Part shown: positions 1 to 5,617 of the stretch, in pieces
How positions within the stretch are numbered: position 1 is the first letter of the stretch
Layout of the letters: each line of letters opens with the position of its first letter
Assembly: GCA_023392945.1 (NCBI GenBank)
Contig: JAEWNB010000030.1
Span: 1-14,196 of the forward strand
Length of the DNA: 14,196 nucleotides
Origin: Bacteroidota bacterium
GTDB taxonomy: Bacteria; Bacteroidota; Bacteroidia; Bacteroidales; WCHB1-69
Direction: 5' to 3'
Program-made: the position numbers and the translations under genes
Notes under the pieces: model-generated
What the model saw: the letters and a program-made list of their open reading frames with translations, nothing else
Told to the model about the DNA's origin: nothing
Database searches by the model: none

Positions 1-26
1 GATGTTAATTGTTTGGTTATCAGCTA

Positions 27-34
27 CAAAAGTA
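27..34 (-). promoter_or_regulatory. Possible -7 box of a leftward promoter
   Basis: On the minus strand this reads TACTTTTG, matching the Bacteroidota -7 consensus TAnnTTTG. It would drive a gene to the left of the window. No clear -33 TTTG was identified and the target gene is not visible, so confidence is low. Confidence 0.3.
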
Positions 35-121
35 CAAAAATTCTATGATATAACCTATTTTTTTAACTCTTTTTAACTCTTTAATTTATTGATTACTTGA
101 TGATTAATAATCGAACTCAGG

Positions 122-152
122 TTATTATATATAATAATGGCATTTTAAAATG
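122..152. repeat. Two adjacent AT-rich perfect palindromes
   Basis: Positions 122-137 form a perfect 16-bp palindrome (TTATTATA followed by its complement). Positions 141-152 form a perfect 12-bp palindrome (CATTTT/AAAATG). They are separated by three bases. They lie in a gene-free region and could be protein-binding sites or simply a by-product of very high AT content. Confidence 0.45.
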
Positions 153-263
153 GAATTGAATTAATATAATAAAAAAGGAACAATTACATCTTTTTTTAGG
201 CTAATAAATGAAAGTATTGGAAATAGATATGCAAATTATCCGTATAATTCAGAAAATAAACAA

Positions 264-296
264 AAGCGGTTGAAACATTATCTATTTCAACCGCTT
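264..296 (-). terminator. Rho-independent terminator of tRNA-Phe
   Basis: A perfect 12-bp stem (264-275 with 285-296, containing AGCGGTTG) encloses a 9-base loop. Read leftward it is followed by a T-rich run (TTTGTTTATTTTC). It lies 24 bases past the 3' end of the leftward tRNA-Phe gene, as expected for its terminator. Confidence 0.8.
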
Positions 297-320
297 ACTG
301 TATCTCATCTTCCTGAGGAG

Positions 321-393
<73 letters not shown>

Positions 394-411
394 ATTGCTG
401 TTTTGGGGCTG

Positions 412-419
412 CAAAAATA
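412..419 (-). promoter_or_regulatory. -7 box of the tRNA-Phe promoter
   Basis: The minus strand reads TATTTTTG, a match to the Bacteroidota -7 element, 18 bases before the tRNA-Phe 5' end. A TTTTG lies 18 bases further upstream, close to the expected -33 position. This is the best two-part promoter match in the window. Confidence 0.7.
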
Positions 420-524
420 CAACTATTTTGGAAATCTCAAAATATTTTTTGTAATTTTATTTCTAATCATTCAAATATTTCTTCAAAGTATTAATAATCA
501 AATTATTAAAAAAGACAATTTTAA

Positions 525-1187
525 TTAATCCGAAGTTTTCAATCCATACGCTAAATCACCAGCATCTCCTAATCCCGGAACAATATAGGATTGAGCCGTC
601 AATTCCTCATCAATTGCTCCCACCCATATAGTGCATTTAGTCGGTGAAAGTTTGGATTGCAGATACTCTATTCCCTGTGAACTTGCAATGGCAGAAACAA
701 AATGAGTATGCTTTGGTTTTCCGTTATTAAGCAATTCCAAATATGCCAGATACATTGACTTTCCTGTTGCAAGCATAGGATCGGAGAGAATAAGAACTCT
801 ATCGGTTACAACCGGGGCCGACATATAATCAATCTGTATTTCGAAAGACCCATCAATATAATGTTTTCTGAAAGCAGAGATAAAAGCATTATCTGCCTTG
901 TCAAAATAGTTGAGAATTCCTTGATGAAGTGGAAGTCCCGCACGCAAGATTGTTGCCAAAACAGGCTGAGTAGAGAGCAATTTCATATTAGAAATTCCTA
1001 ATGGAGTTGTAATCTCTTCATTTTGGAACTCCATTACTTTACTAATCTCATATGCAAAAACCTCCCCAATTCTTTCCATATTCCGCCGAAATCTCAAACT
1101 ATCTTTTTGGATATTTTCGCTTCTGATTTCTGAAATAAAATTATTGAAAATAGAATTTTCTTTTCCCAGGTGTTTTATTACTTTCAT
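525..1187 (-). CDS. upp: Uracil phosphoribosyltransferase
   Basis: This enzyme of pyrimidine salvage joins uracil to PRPP to give UMP in the cytoplasm. The protein has 220 residues, close to the usual 208-220. Family motifs are in order. ILRAGLP lies at about 80-86. The PRPP-binding loop is VLILSDPMLATGKS at about 131-144; the family norm is DPMLATG followed by G/K-S. The uracil-binding segment PGLGDAGDLAYG lies at about 204-215. The LRAGLPLHQG form, in place of the common LRAGLGM, resembles Bacteroidota members as I recall them. The ATG start gives a normal N-terminus. The gene sits 11 bases downstream of the acyltransferase gene on the same strand with no promoter box between them, so the two are probably co-transcribed. 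The 3' side up to the tRNA-Phe promoter shows only a weak A/T hairpin and no strong terminator. Confidence 0.95.
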   Translation of the reverse strand: MKVIKHLGKENSIFNNFISEIRSENIQKDSLRFRRNMERIGEVFAYEISKVMEFQNEEITTPLGISNMKLLSTQPVLATILRAGLPLHQGILNYFDKADNAFISAFRKHYIDGSFEIQIDYMSAPVVTDRVLILSDPMLATGKSMYLAYLELLNNGKPKHTHFVSAIASSQGIEYLQSKLSPTKCTIWVGAIDEELTAQSYIVPGLGDAGDLAYGLKTSD

Positions 1188-1198
1188 GATATATTGGA

Positions 1199-2134
1199 TT
1201 ATTTTTTTATGGCTTTATAAAAACGAATTAAAGGATATAAATAGAAAACTCTAGTGAAATTGATCATGGAATATTGATAAAGTTCTGCCCCAAATCCACG
1301 ATAGAATCTGGCAATATTAATGTTCATTGAACCATTAAAATCAAGAATTAATTCACTATTTTCTTTTAATTTAAGATATTCATTGACAACAAAAAACATT
1401 GCTTTTTTGTCATAGAAATTTTTATCCCTCCCAGAAAACCAAAACAAAATTCGGTCATAGTCGTGAAGAAAAAGTGCTCCGGCGATAAGCTTTCCATTAT
1501 CTAATCTTGCCCCGATTATCTCAAGTTTGTGATCCTTTTGAGCAAGATCGGAAAGAGAATGTAGAAGGGAGTAATCTCTCTGGCGATAATGAACAGCTTT
1601 ATCCCGCCCCTTGTTTGCCTTGAAAAGATTGATGATATCACTAACCTGAACATCATCTGCAATAGTCAGGTTGTTTTTTTCAGCTGATTTAATATTGCGA
1701 CGACAGTTATCCGAAAATAACTGTTGCATGAGTAAATAAGGGCGATTCAGTTTAAGAAAGTAAGAATTAAAACGAATTGTATGAATGTCTATATTATCAA
1801 TCGGATTACTCGGATTTAAAATTAAATCAACCTGCTTATAAGTACGAGGAATATGATTAATGAAATCATTTAGTAACTGATTGGTTATCTCTTTTTTAGA
1901 AAAAATACCCAGTTGAGAAAAGAAGAACGGCGTATAAATATAATGTATAGATAATTTAGAGCGAATCGGCAAAGGCATCACATACTCATAATCACCTTTA
2001 ATAAGTGCCACCCAATTGGGAGAAGCTAAGGTCAGATAATCATATTCAGCAAAAATAGTCTTAAAGGTGGCCTCAGCAATACAACGATTCCATTTATCTT
2101 TTTCAATTTCAGTATGTAAATAAAACTTAATCAT
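1199..2134 (-). CDS. GNAT/FemAB-fold acyltransferase (Acetyltransf_6-like)
   Basis: The product is a 311-residue cytoplasmic protein resembling the GNAT-like BioF2/FemAB group (Acetyltransf_6). These enzymes transfer acyl or aminoacyl groups, but the substrate here is unknown. The central and C-terminal half carries the recognisable pattern. LIAGALFLHDYDRILFWFSGRD looks like the beta4-beta5 region, and a helix with FVVNEYLKLK follows. Then LDFNGSMNINIARFYRGFGAE resembles the end of the fold in this group. The N-terminal half resembles a degenerate first GNAT domain. The frame is open upstream to a TTG at 2161, but that codon overlaps a TATTTTTG promoter box, so the ATG at 2134 (MIKFYLHTE) is the likely start. 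It is the first gene of a leftward unit with upp. A link to uracil salvage is not evident. Confidence 0.75.
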   Translation of the reverse strand: MIKFYLHTEIEKDKWNRCIAEATFKTIFAEYDYLTLASPNWVALIKGDYEYVMPLPIRSKLSIHYIYTPFFFSQLGIFSKKEITNQLLNDFINHIPRTYKQVDLILNPSNPIDNIDIHTIRFNSYFLKLNRPYLLMQQLFSDNCRRNIKSAEKNNLTIADDVQVSDIINLFKANKGRDKAVHYRQRDYSLLHSLSDLAQKDHKLEIIGARLDNGKLIAGALFLHDYDRILFWFSGRDKNFYDKKAMFFVVNEYLKLKENSELILDFNGSMNINIARFYRGFGAELYQYSMINFTRVFYLYPLIRFYKAIKK

Positions 2135-2158
2135 TAATGAGATGTTGATTTGATATTG

Positions 2159-2166
2159 CAAAAATA
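2159..2166 (-). promoter_or_regulatory. -7 box of the acyltransferase-upp unit
   Basis: The minus strand reads TATTTTTG followed by CA, with the ATG at 2134 about 25 bases downstream. No good -33 TTTG is seen. The box overlaps the in-frame TTG at 2161, which argues against that longer start. Confidence 0.6.
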
Positions 2167-2195
2167 GAAAAAATGTTGACTGTGAGGAAATAAAA

Positions 2196-2225
2196 AAGCA
2201 CCGGAAAATGACTTCTCCGATGCTT
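2196..2225 (-). terminator. Rho-independent terminator of tRNA-Arg
   Basis: The hairpin pairs AAGCA-C-CGGA (2196-2205) with TCCG-A-TGCTT (2216-2225), with one internal mismatch and a 10-base loop. Read leftward it runs into TTTTTTATTT. It starts 9 bases past the tRNA-Arg gene and lies before the promoter of the acyltransferase gene, separating the two units. Confidence 0.75.
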
Positions 2226-2233
2226 ATTTTGAG

Positions 2234-2307
2234 TGACCCCGATAGGATTCAAACCTATAACCTTTTGATCCGTAGTCAAATACTCTATTCAGTTGAGCTA
2301 CGGGGCC
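2234..2307 (-). tRNA. tRNA-Arg (anticodon ACG)
   Basis: On the minus strand this 74-base gene gives a full cloverleaf. The acceptor stem pairs GGCCCCG with CGGGGTC, with one G-U pair, and the discriminator is A. The D-arm is AGCTCAACTGAATAGAGT. The anticodon stem TTTGA/TCAAA holds the loop CTACGGA, so the anticodon is ACG. Its first base is normally edited to inosine to read CGU, CGC and CGA. The T-arm is ATAGG-TTTGAAT-CCTAT. CCA is not encoded. A TATTTTTG box lies 17 bases upstream and a terminator lies just downstream. Confidence 0.96.
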
Positions 2308-2324
2308 ATTCTTTATTCGGGATG

Positions 2325-2332
2325 CAAAAATA
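2325..2332 (-). promoter_or_regulatory. -7 box of the tRNA-Arg promoter
   Basis: The minus strand reads TATTTTTG followed by CATCCC, 17 bases before the tRNA-Arg 5' end. This spacing nearly matches that of the tRNA-Phe promoter. No clear TTTG was found at -33. Confidence 0.6.
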
Positions 2333-2402
2333 CAAAAAAAATAAATTTATGGCTATCAATATGTTTTTTTTTCAAAAAGAATTATGAATCAAAAAAAAAT
2401 CA

Positions 2403-2410
2403 TATTTTTG
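2403..2410 (+). promoter_or_regulatory. -7 box of the rpsP promoter
   Basis: TATTTTTG followed by CACC lies 38 bases upstream of the rpsP ATG. The transcript would begin with a short, very AT-rich leader in which I see no strong hairpin. The box is divergent from the tRNA-Arg promoter about 70 bases away. Confidence 0.65.
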
Positions 2411-2448
2411 CACCCCTTAAATATATAACATATTAATATAATAAAATT

Positions 2449-3051
2449 ATGGCAACAAGAATCAGATTACAAAGATTTGGTAAGAAAAATCAAGCTTTTT
2501 ACCATCTTGTAATTGCGGATGGTCGAGCACCACGTGACGGACGATTTATTGAACAAATTGGCACTTACAACCCCTTGACCCACCCTGCAACAGTAAACAT
2601 TAATTTTGACCGTGCATTGTATTGGGTAGAGGCAGGTGCTTCTCCTTCAGATACTGCCCGTTCGATTCTCAAACACGAAGGTATTTATCTGATGAAACAT
2701 CTCAGAGGCGGAATTGCAAAAGGTGCCATTACCCAGTTAGATGCTGATCGTAAATTTGATGCATGGAAACAAGAAAAAGATTCAAAACTTGGCAATCTTA
2801 AACGTGAAATTTCAGAAAAACAACGTACCGAATTAAAAAAACGGCTTGATGCTGAAACTAAAGTGAAAGAAGCAACTTCTGCAAAAGTAGCTGCTAAATA
2901 TGCTAAAGAAGCTGCTGCTGAAGCTGCTGCTACTGAAGAAACAATAGTAGAAGAAGTTGCAGAAGTATCTGAAAATCCTGCTGAAGTTGTTGATGAAATT
3001 CCCTCAACTGAAGAACCGGCTGCTGAAGTAACAGAAACTCCTGCTGAATAA
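2449..3051 (+). CDS. rpsP: 30S ribosomal protein S16 with extended tail
   Basis: bS16 is a small-subunit ribosomal protein that binds 16S rRNA and helps early 30S assembly. The first 80 or so residues are the full S16 domain: MATRIRLQRFGKKNQAFYH, then ADGRAPRDGRFIEQIGTYNP, then a helix with WVEAGASPSDTARSIL. The family core is about 80-90 residues, but this protein has 200. Residues from about 95 to 150 are charged and Lys/Glu-rich, probably helical. Residues from about 150 to the end are almost only Ala, Glu, Val, Pro and Thr, with repeated GCTGAA-type codons. Long tails of this kind are known in Bacteroidota S16 proteins and the function is unclear. The ATG start gives the canonical N-terminus. 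A terminator-like hairpin lies 23 bases after the stop, before rimM. Confidence 0.97.
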   Translation: MATRIRLQRFGKKNQAFYHLVIADGRAPRDGRFIEQIGTYNPLTHPATVNINFDRALYWVEAGASPSDTARSILKHEGIYLMKHLRGGIAKGAITQLDADRKFDAWKQEKDSKLGNLKREISEKQRTELKKRLDAETKVKEATSAKVAAKYAKEAAAEAAATEETIVEEVAEVSENPAEVVDEIPSTEEPAAEVTETPAE

Positions 3052-3074
3052 TCTCTTTGTGTGCTTTACCCTTT

Positions 3075-3114
3075 AAGTCGTAAGTTGATTGAATAATCAT
3101 TTACGGCTTTTTTT
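3075..3114 (+). terminator. Hairpin terminator/attenuator between rpsP and rimM
   Basis: AAGTCGTAA (3075-3083) pairs with TTACGGCTT (3101-3109), with one G-U pair. An inner TGATT/AATCA helix extends it, and a run of T (3108-3114) follows. It has the form of a rho-independent terminator, yet no promoter box is visible between it and rimM. It may therefore allow partial read-through and set the rpsP to rimM ratio. Confidence 0.7.
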
Positions 3115-3125
3115 AATATTATCGT

Positions 3126-3650
3126 ATGATGCAAGATTATTTTTATTTGGGGCTAATAACAAAACCATTTGGGTTTAAAGGTCAACTTTTTGTCTATCTC
3201 GATACCGACGAACCTGAAAAATATATGGATTTAAAATCTGTCTTTATCAATTATGACAATGAGATGATTCCATACATGATTGATGAACTTCATTACAAAG
3301 GCAATAATTTGGCAATAGTTAAATTTAGGGATCTGTCAGCCGAAGAATCAAAAACTTTGATCAAGTCTGAACTCTACTTGCCGGTCTCTATGTTGCCACC
3401 CCTTACCGGGAATAAATTCTATTTTCACGAAGTAATTGGATATACAATAATTGACAAAGAAAAAGGGAATATTGGAATTTGTCAAAGTTTTATCGATATT
3501 AGCCGTCAGCCAATTATGCAGATTAACTTAAATGAAAAAGAAATTCTAATCCCCGTTGTGGATGAATTCTTTAAAGAGGTTGATCGAGAAAAGAAGATAA
3601 TATACATTGAGGCTCCAGAAGGGCTTATTGACATATATCTGGAAAATTAA
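3126..3650 (+). CDS. rimM: Ribosome maturation factor RimM
   Basis: RimM binds S19 in the head of the immature 30S subunit and is needed for efficient 16S rRNA processing. The 174-residue length is typical. The N-terminal beta-barrel (about 5-85) begins YFYLGLITKPFGFKGQLFVY, with the family's G.I.K.FG.KG pattern. The C-terminal PRC-barrel (about 95-172) carries FHEVIGYTI and the signature IPVVDEFFKEVD, ending in EAPEGLIDIYLE. Two in-frame ATGs (3126 and 3129) are equally possible starts. Its place next to rpsP is the widely conserved arrangement; trmD, usual in proteobacterial operons, is absent and trmN6 follows after 27 bases. Transcription probably comes by read-through from rpsP. Confidence 0.95.
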   Translation: MMQDYFYLGLITKPFGFKGQLFVYLDTDEPEKYMDLKSVFINYDNEMIPYMIDELHYKGNNLAIVKFRDLSAEESKTLIKSELYLPVSMLPPLTGNKFYFHEVIGYTIIDKEKGNIGICQSFIDISRQPIMQINLNEKEILIPVVDEFFKEVDREKKIIYIEAPEGLIDIYLEN

Positions 3651-3677
3651 TTTCTTTGAAAAATAATTCTCTTCTTT

Positions 3678-4415
3678 ATGTCAGAGTTTGATTTCAAATA
3701 TTTTTCCCTTTCTCACTCAAAAAGCACTTTGAAAATTGGAACTGACAGTGTATTATTGGCCTCCGTTGTTCCGGTTAGTCAAATTTCTTCGCTATTAGAT
3801 ATTGGATGCGGTTGTGGAGTCATTTCTTTCTGTCTGGCGCACAAAATGGCTTTATCTGATAAAATGACCAAACAACAAATTACGGGAATTGACATTGATA
3901 ATAATTCTGTCGAAGAAGCTCAGACTAATCTTTTAAATTTTCCAAAAAATCAAAATCAATATATTGATTTTCAATTAATAAAACTACAGGAATTTTCCCA
4001 AAACAGTATCAGTAAATTTGACCTGATTGTGTCAAATCCGCCCTATTTTACCAATTCTCTGAAACCTACCAATATTGAGAGAACTAAAGGAAAACATCGA
4101 GATAATAACCTTCCTTTCAAAGACTTAATTGAAGGAGTTTTCCATTTATTAAAAGAAGAGGGCCTTTTCTATTTGATTCTGCCCCCGACAGAACAAGAGG
4201 AATTCGACCATCTCATTTCCGGAAAATTGTTTCTCAATTCAAGCATGAATATTTATCCTAATCCCCAAAAAGGTATTAATCGAATTATTTCAAGCTATTC
4301 TTTCAAAAAACCGGACATAATAGTGCATTCTGAATTAACCATACGAGATGAAAATAATAATTTTTCAGAAGATTATAAAAAATTGACTTCTGAATTCTAT
4401 TTGAAACTCAAATAA
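3678..4415 (+). CDS. trmN6: tRNA1(Val) (adenine(37)-N6)-methyltransferase
   Basis: This is a class I SAM-dependent methyltransferase of the TrmN6/YfiC family, which makes m6A at position 37 of tRNA-Val next to the anticodon. The 245 residues match the family length. The N-terminal GTDSVLLAS (about 21-29) corresponds to the family's KVGTDGVLLGAW segment. Motif I is LLDIGCGCGVIS (39-50), and the acidic loop GIDIDNNSVEEA (70-81) would hold the SAM ribose. The catalytic NPPYF (120-124) is the N6-adenine methyltransferase motif. After it, RTKGKHRDNNLPF resembles the substrate-side segment with the conserved RH. The gene follows rimM by 27 bases in the same direction. Exact tRNA specificity is inferred from the family. 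Confidence 0.9.
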   Translation: MSEFDFKYFSLSHSKSTLKIGTDSVLLASVVPVSQISSLLDIGCGCGVISFCLAHKMALSDKMTKQQITGIDIDNNSVEEAQTNLLNFPKNQNQYIDFQLIKLQEFSQNSISKFDLIVSNPPYFTNSLKPTNIERTKGKHRDNNLPFKDLIEGVFHLLKEEGLFYLILPPTEQEEFDHLISGKLFLNSSMNIYPNPQKGINRIISSYSFKKPDIIVHSELTIRDENNNFSEDYKKLTSEFYLKLK

Positions 4416-4418
4416 TTG

Positions 4419-4426
4419 TATTTTTG
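4419..4426 (+). promoter_or_regulatory. -7 box upstream of the 4451 gene
   Basis: TATTTTTG begins four bases after the trmN6 stop and about 25 bases before the ATG at 4451. A TTTG lies 15 bases upstream, somewhat closer than usual. It suggests that the small exported-type protein gene starts a new unit rather than belonging to the rpsP group. Confidence 0.5.
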
Positions 4427-4450
4427 TTTTCAGAATGAACAAATTAATTG

Positions 4451-4840
4451 ATGAAAAGAGTTCTACTTATCTTATCAATCTGTAACTTAATCCTCTTGGG
4501 AAATCAATTAAACTCTATCCAACAAATTCATCACGGCATCTGCCTGTTAAAATTTTACTCTGAAGGAAACCACACTTTACGTAGTGACTCGGATGACCAT
4601 CAACAATATATGTTTAAAGAAACGGAAATCCCTTCCAATGCTTCACATCGTCAAATAGTCCTTTATCAAATTATTTCAAATTTCCGGGAGATTATCAATC
4701 CTGTTTCTTTCAGAGAATTCTTTATCACAAGAGTCTATAAAAATCAATTTTTATTAGCTGATTTAGTCAATAATTATTGCCTGTCACGAAAACTTGAATT
4801 TGAATTTTACACGGTCGGCACAGGCAAACTTAGATTTTGA
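4451..4840 (+). CDS. Small possibly exported protein of unknown function
   Basis: I do not recognise this 129-residue protein. It begins MKRVLLILSICNLILLG, a charged start followed by a hydrophobic stretch (3-17) that could be a signal peptide or membrane anchor; no clear cleavage motif follows. The rest is mixed polar sequence with acidic SDSDDH (45-50) and a helix-like region around 65-110. A TTG codon precedes the ATG directly (4448), so the ATG is preferred. A TATTTTTG box upstream and a weak hairpin downstream (4876-4905) fit a single-gene unit. Because it has no known domain and is short, it may be lineage-specific or even a decayed gene. Confidence 0.5.
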   Translation: MKRVLLILSICNLILLGNQLNSIQQIHHGICLLKFYSEGNHTLRSDSDDHQQYMFKETEIPSNASHRQIVLYQIISNFREIINPVSFREFFITRVYKNQFLLADLVNNYCLSRKLEFEFYTVGTGKLRF

Positions 4841-4875
4841 TTTTATTTTTTTCAGTACCTGTTTTCTCACAAATT

Positions 4876-4905
4876 ATTGCAGTAACTAATCAATATTACT
4901 GCAGT
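4876..4905 (+). terminator. Possible terminator after the 4451 gene
   Basis: An eight-pair core, TGCAGTAA/TTACTGCA, is extended by one G-U and one A-T pair. It encloses a 10-base loop and is followed by TTACAATTTTTATAA. The T-run is interrupted, so it is a modest candidate for the end of the unit at 4451-4840. Confidence 0.4.
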
Positions 4906-4950
4906 TTACAATTTTTATAATACTAATATTTAAAACAAATAAAATCAATT

Positions 4951-5487
4951 ATGGAATCTTATATTTCAATAGATGAAAAAATAAAAAACATGCAGGAGGA
5001 AAAAATAATTCCTGTAAAATCAAATACAACAATCGGTTATATTTATATGGCATTAGGTGTTGTGCTCTTCGTTCTTGGAATTACCGGAATTATTGAAACA
5101 ATAATTCTAAATAATACTTTAATGGTGATTGGAATCCTTTTATTATTATTCGCCATCTACAAAATCATTAAAACAAAAAAATCAATATACAGTCATTTTA
5201 TATATGAACCTAGCGGGAAAAAATTTAAAAAATTCAGCATCTACTTAGATTTAGCTGATATAAACAAATTAGAAAAATGTATTGAGTCAAAAAACTATTC
5301 TGATTTTAAAAATATCAAGAAAGAGATGAATTCTCCTCATCTTCTGGTTTTAATGGGAACTGATGATGGGACAATTTTTCTAATTCAACCCTTTGAATAT
5401 ATTCCTTACAATTATCATCCAACTGCTAATGTGACTGTATTGCATGATAAGGATGCAAAAATCATGCTTGATTTTGTAAAATCCTAA
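4951..5487 (+). CDS. Two-helix membrane protein of unknown function
   Basis: The 178-residue product has no family I can name. An N-terminal charged segment of about 26 residues (with EKIKNMQEEK) is followed by two membrane helices at about 28-51 (IYMALGVVLFVLGITGII) and 54-73 (TLMVIGILLLLFAIYKII), then a Lys-rich border KTKKS. This pattern favours an inner-membrane hairpin with both ends in the cytoplasm. The soluble part (about 80-178) looks like a small alpha/beta domain, with LDLADINKLEKCIESKNYSD and LLVLMGTDDGTIFLIQPFEY as its strongest segments. It sits between a small possibly exported protein and a WG-repeat protein, all in the same direction. No promoter box was found immediately upstream. 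Confidence 0.75.
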   Translation: MESYISIDEKIKNMQEEKIIPVKSNTTIGYIYMALGVVLFVLGITGIIETIILNNTLMVIGILLLLFAIYKIIKTKKSIYSHFIYEPSGKKFKKFSIYLDLADINKLEKCIESKNYSDFKNIKKEMNSPHLLVLMGTDDGTIFLIQPFEYIPYNYHPTANVTVLHDKDAKIMLDFVKS

Positions 5488-5511
5488 ACTCTTTTTATCA
5501 ATTTTATGAAG

Positions 5512-5608
5512 AAATTGGCATGTAATCTTAATATTTATTAAATCACAAGTTTATATATTAAATAGTATATTTATAGCCAAAAAATATTGTATTTTTGCAT
5601 GCCAATTT
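5512..5608. repeat. Inverted repeat around the WG-gene promoter region
   Basis: AAATTGGCATG at 5512-5522 recurs as its exact reverse complement at 5598-5608. With G-U pairs and flanking A-T pairs the match extends to about 16 positions. The arms are 75 bases apart. The right arm begins directly after the TATTTTTG box at 5590-5597, at the expected transcription start. It could be a paired operator, a long-range RNA hairpin in transcripts from upstream, or chance. Confidence 0.5.
5590..5597 (+). promoter_or_regulatory. -7 box of the WG-repeat gene promoter
   Basis: TATTTTTG followed by CATGCC lies 20 bases before the ATG at 5618, giving a very short leader. No clear -33 TTTG is seen. The right arm of an inverted repeat overlaps the start region. 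Confidence 0.6.
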
Positions 5609-5617
5609 TTAGAAAAA

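Larger units (their letters stand above)
1..320. other. Gene-free AT-rich region
   Basis: No convincing coding frame is visible in this stretch of about 320 bases. It holds a leftward TACTTTTG promoter-like box near the left edge and a perfect tandem duplication of the 10-mer TTTTAACTCT (61-80). It also holds two perfect AT-rich palindromes (122-137 and 141-152) and, at the right, the terminator hairpin of the leftward tRNA-Phe gene (264-296). A 21-codon ATG frame at 208 ends inside the terminator and has no support. The region probably separates the tRNA-Phe unit from a leftward gene outside the window. Confidence 0.6.

Noticed and set aside
208..273. 21-codon ATG frame in the left gene-free region
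   Set aside because: It is very short, has no motif, and ends inside the tRNA-Phe terminator hairpin.
491..509. A/T-only hairpin (8-bp stem, 3-base loop) downstream of upp
   Set aside because: It contains no G-C pair and no T-run follows on the minus strand, so it is too weak to call a terminator.
2135..2161. Nine-residue N-terminal extension of the acyltransferase from a TTG start
   Set aside because: The TTG overlaps the TATTTTTG promoter box; the ATG at 2134 is the better start.
4436..4486. 16-codon ATG frame (MNKLIDEK...) overlapping the start of the 4451 gene
   Set aside because: It could be a leader peptide, but it has no regulatory codon run or hairpin and is easily explained by chance.
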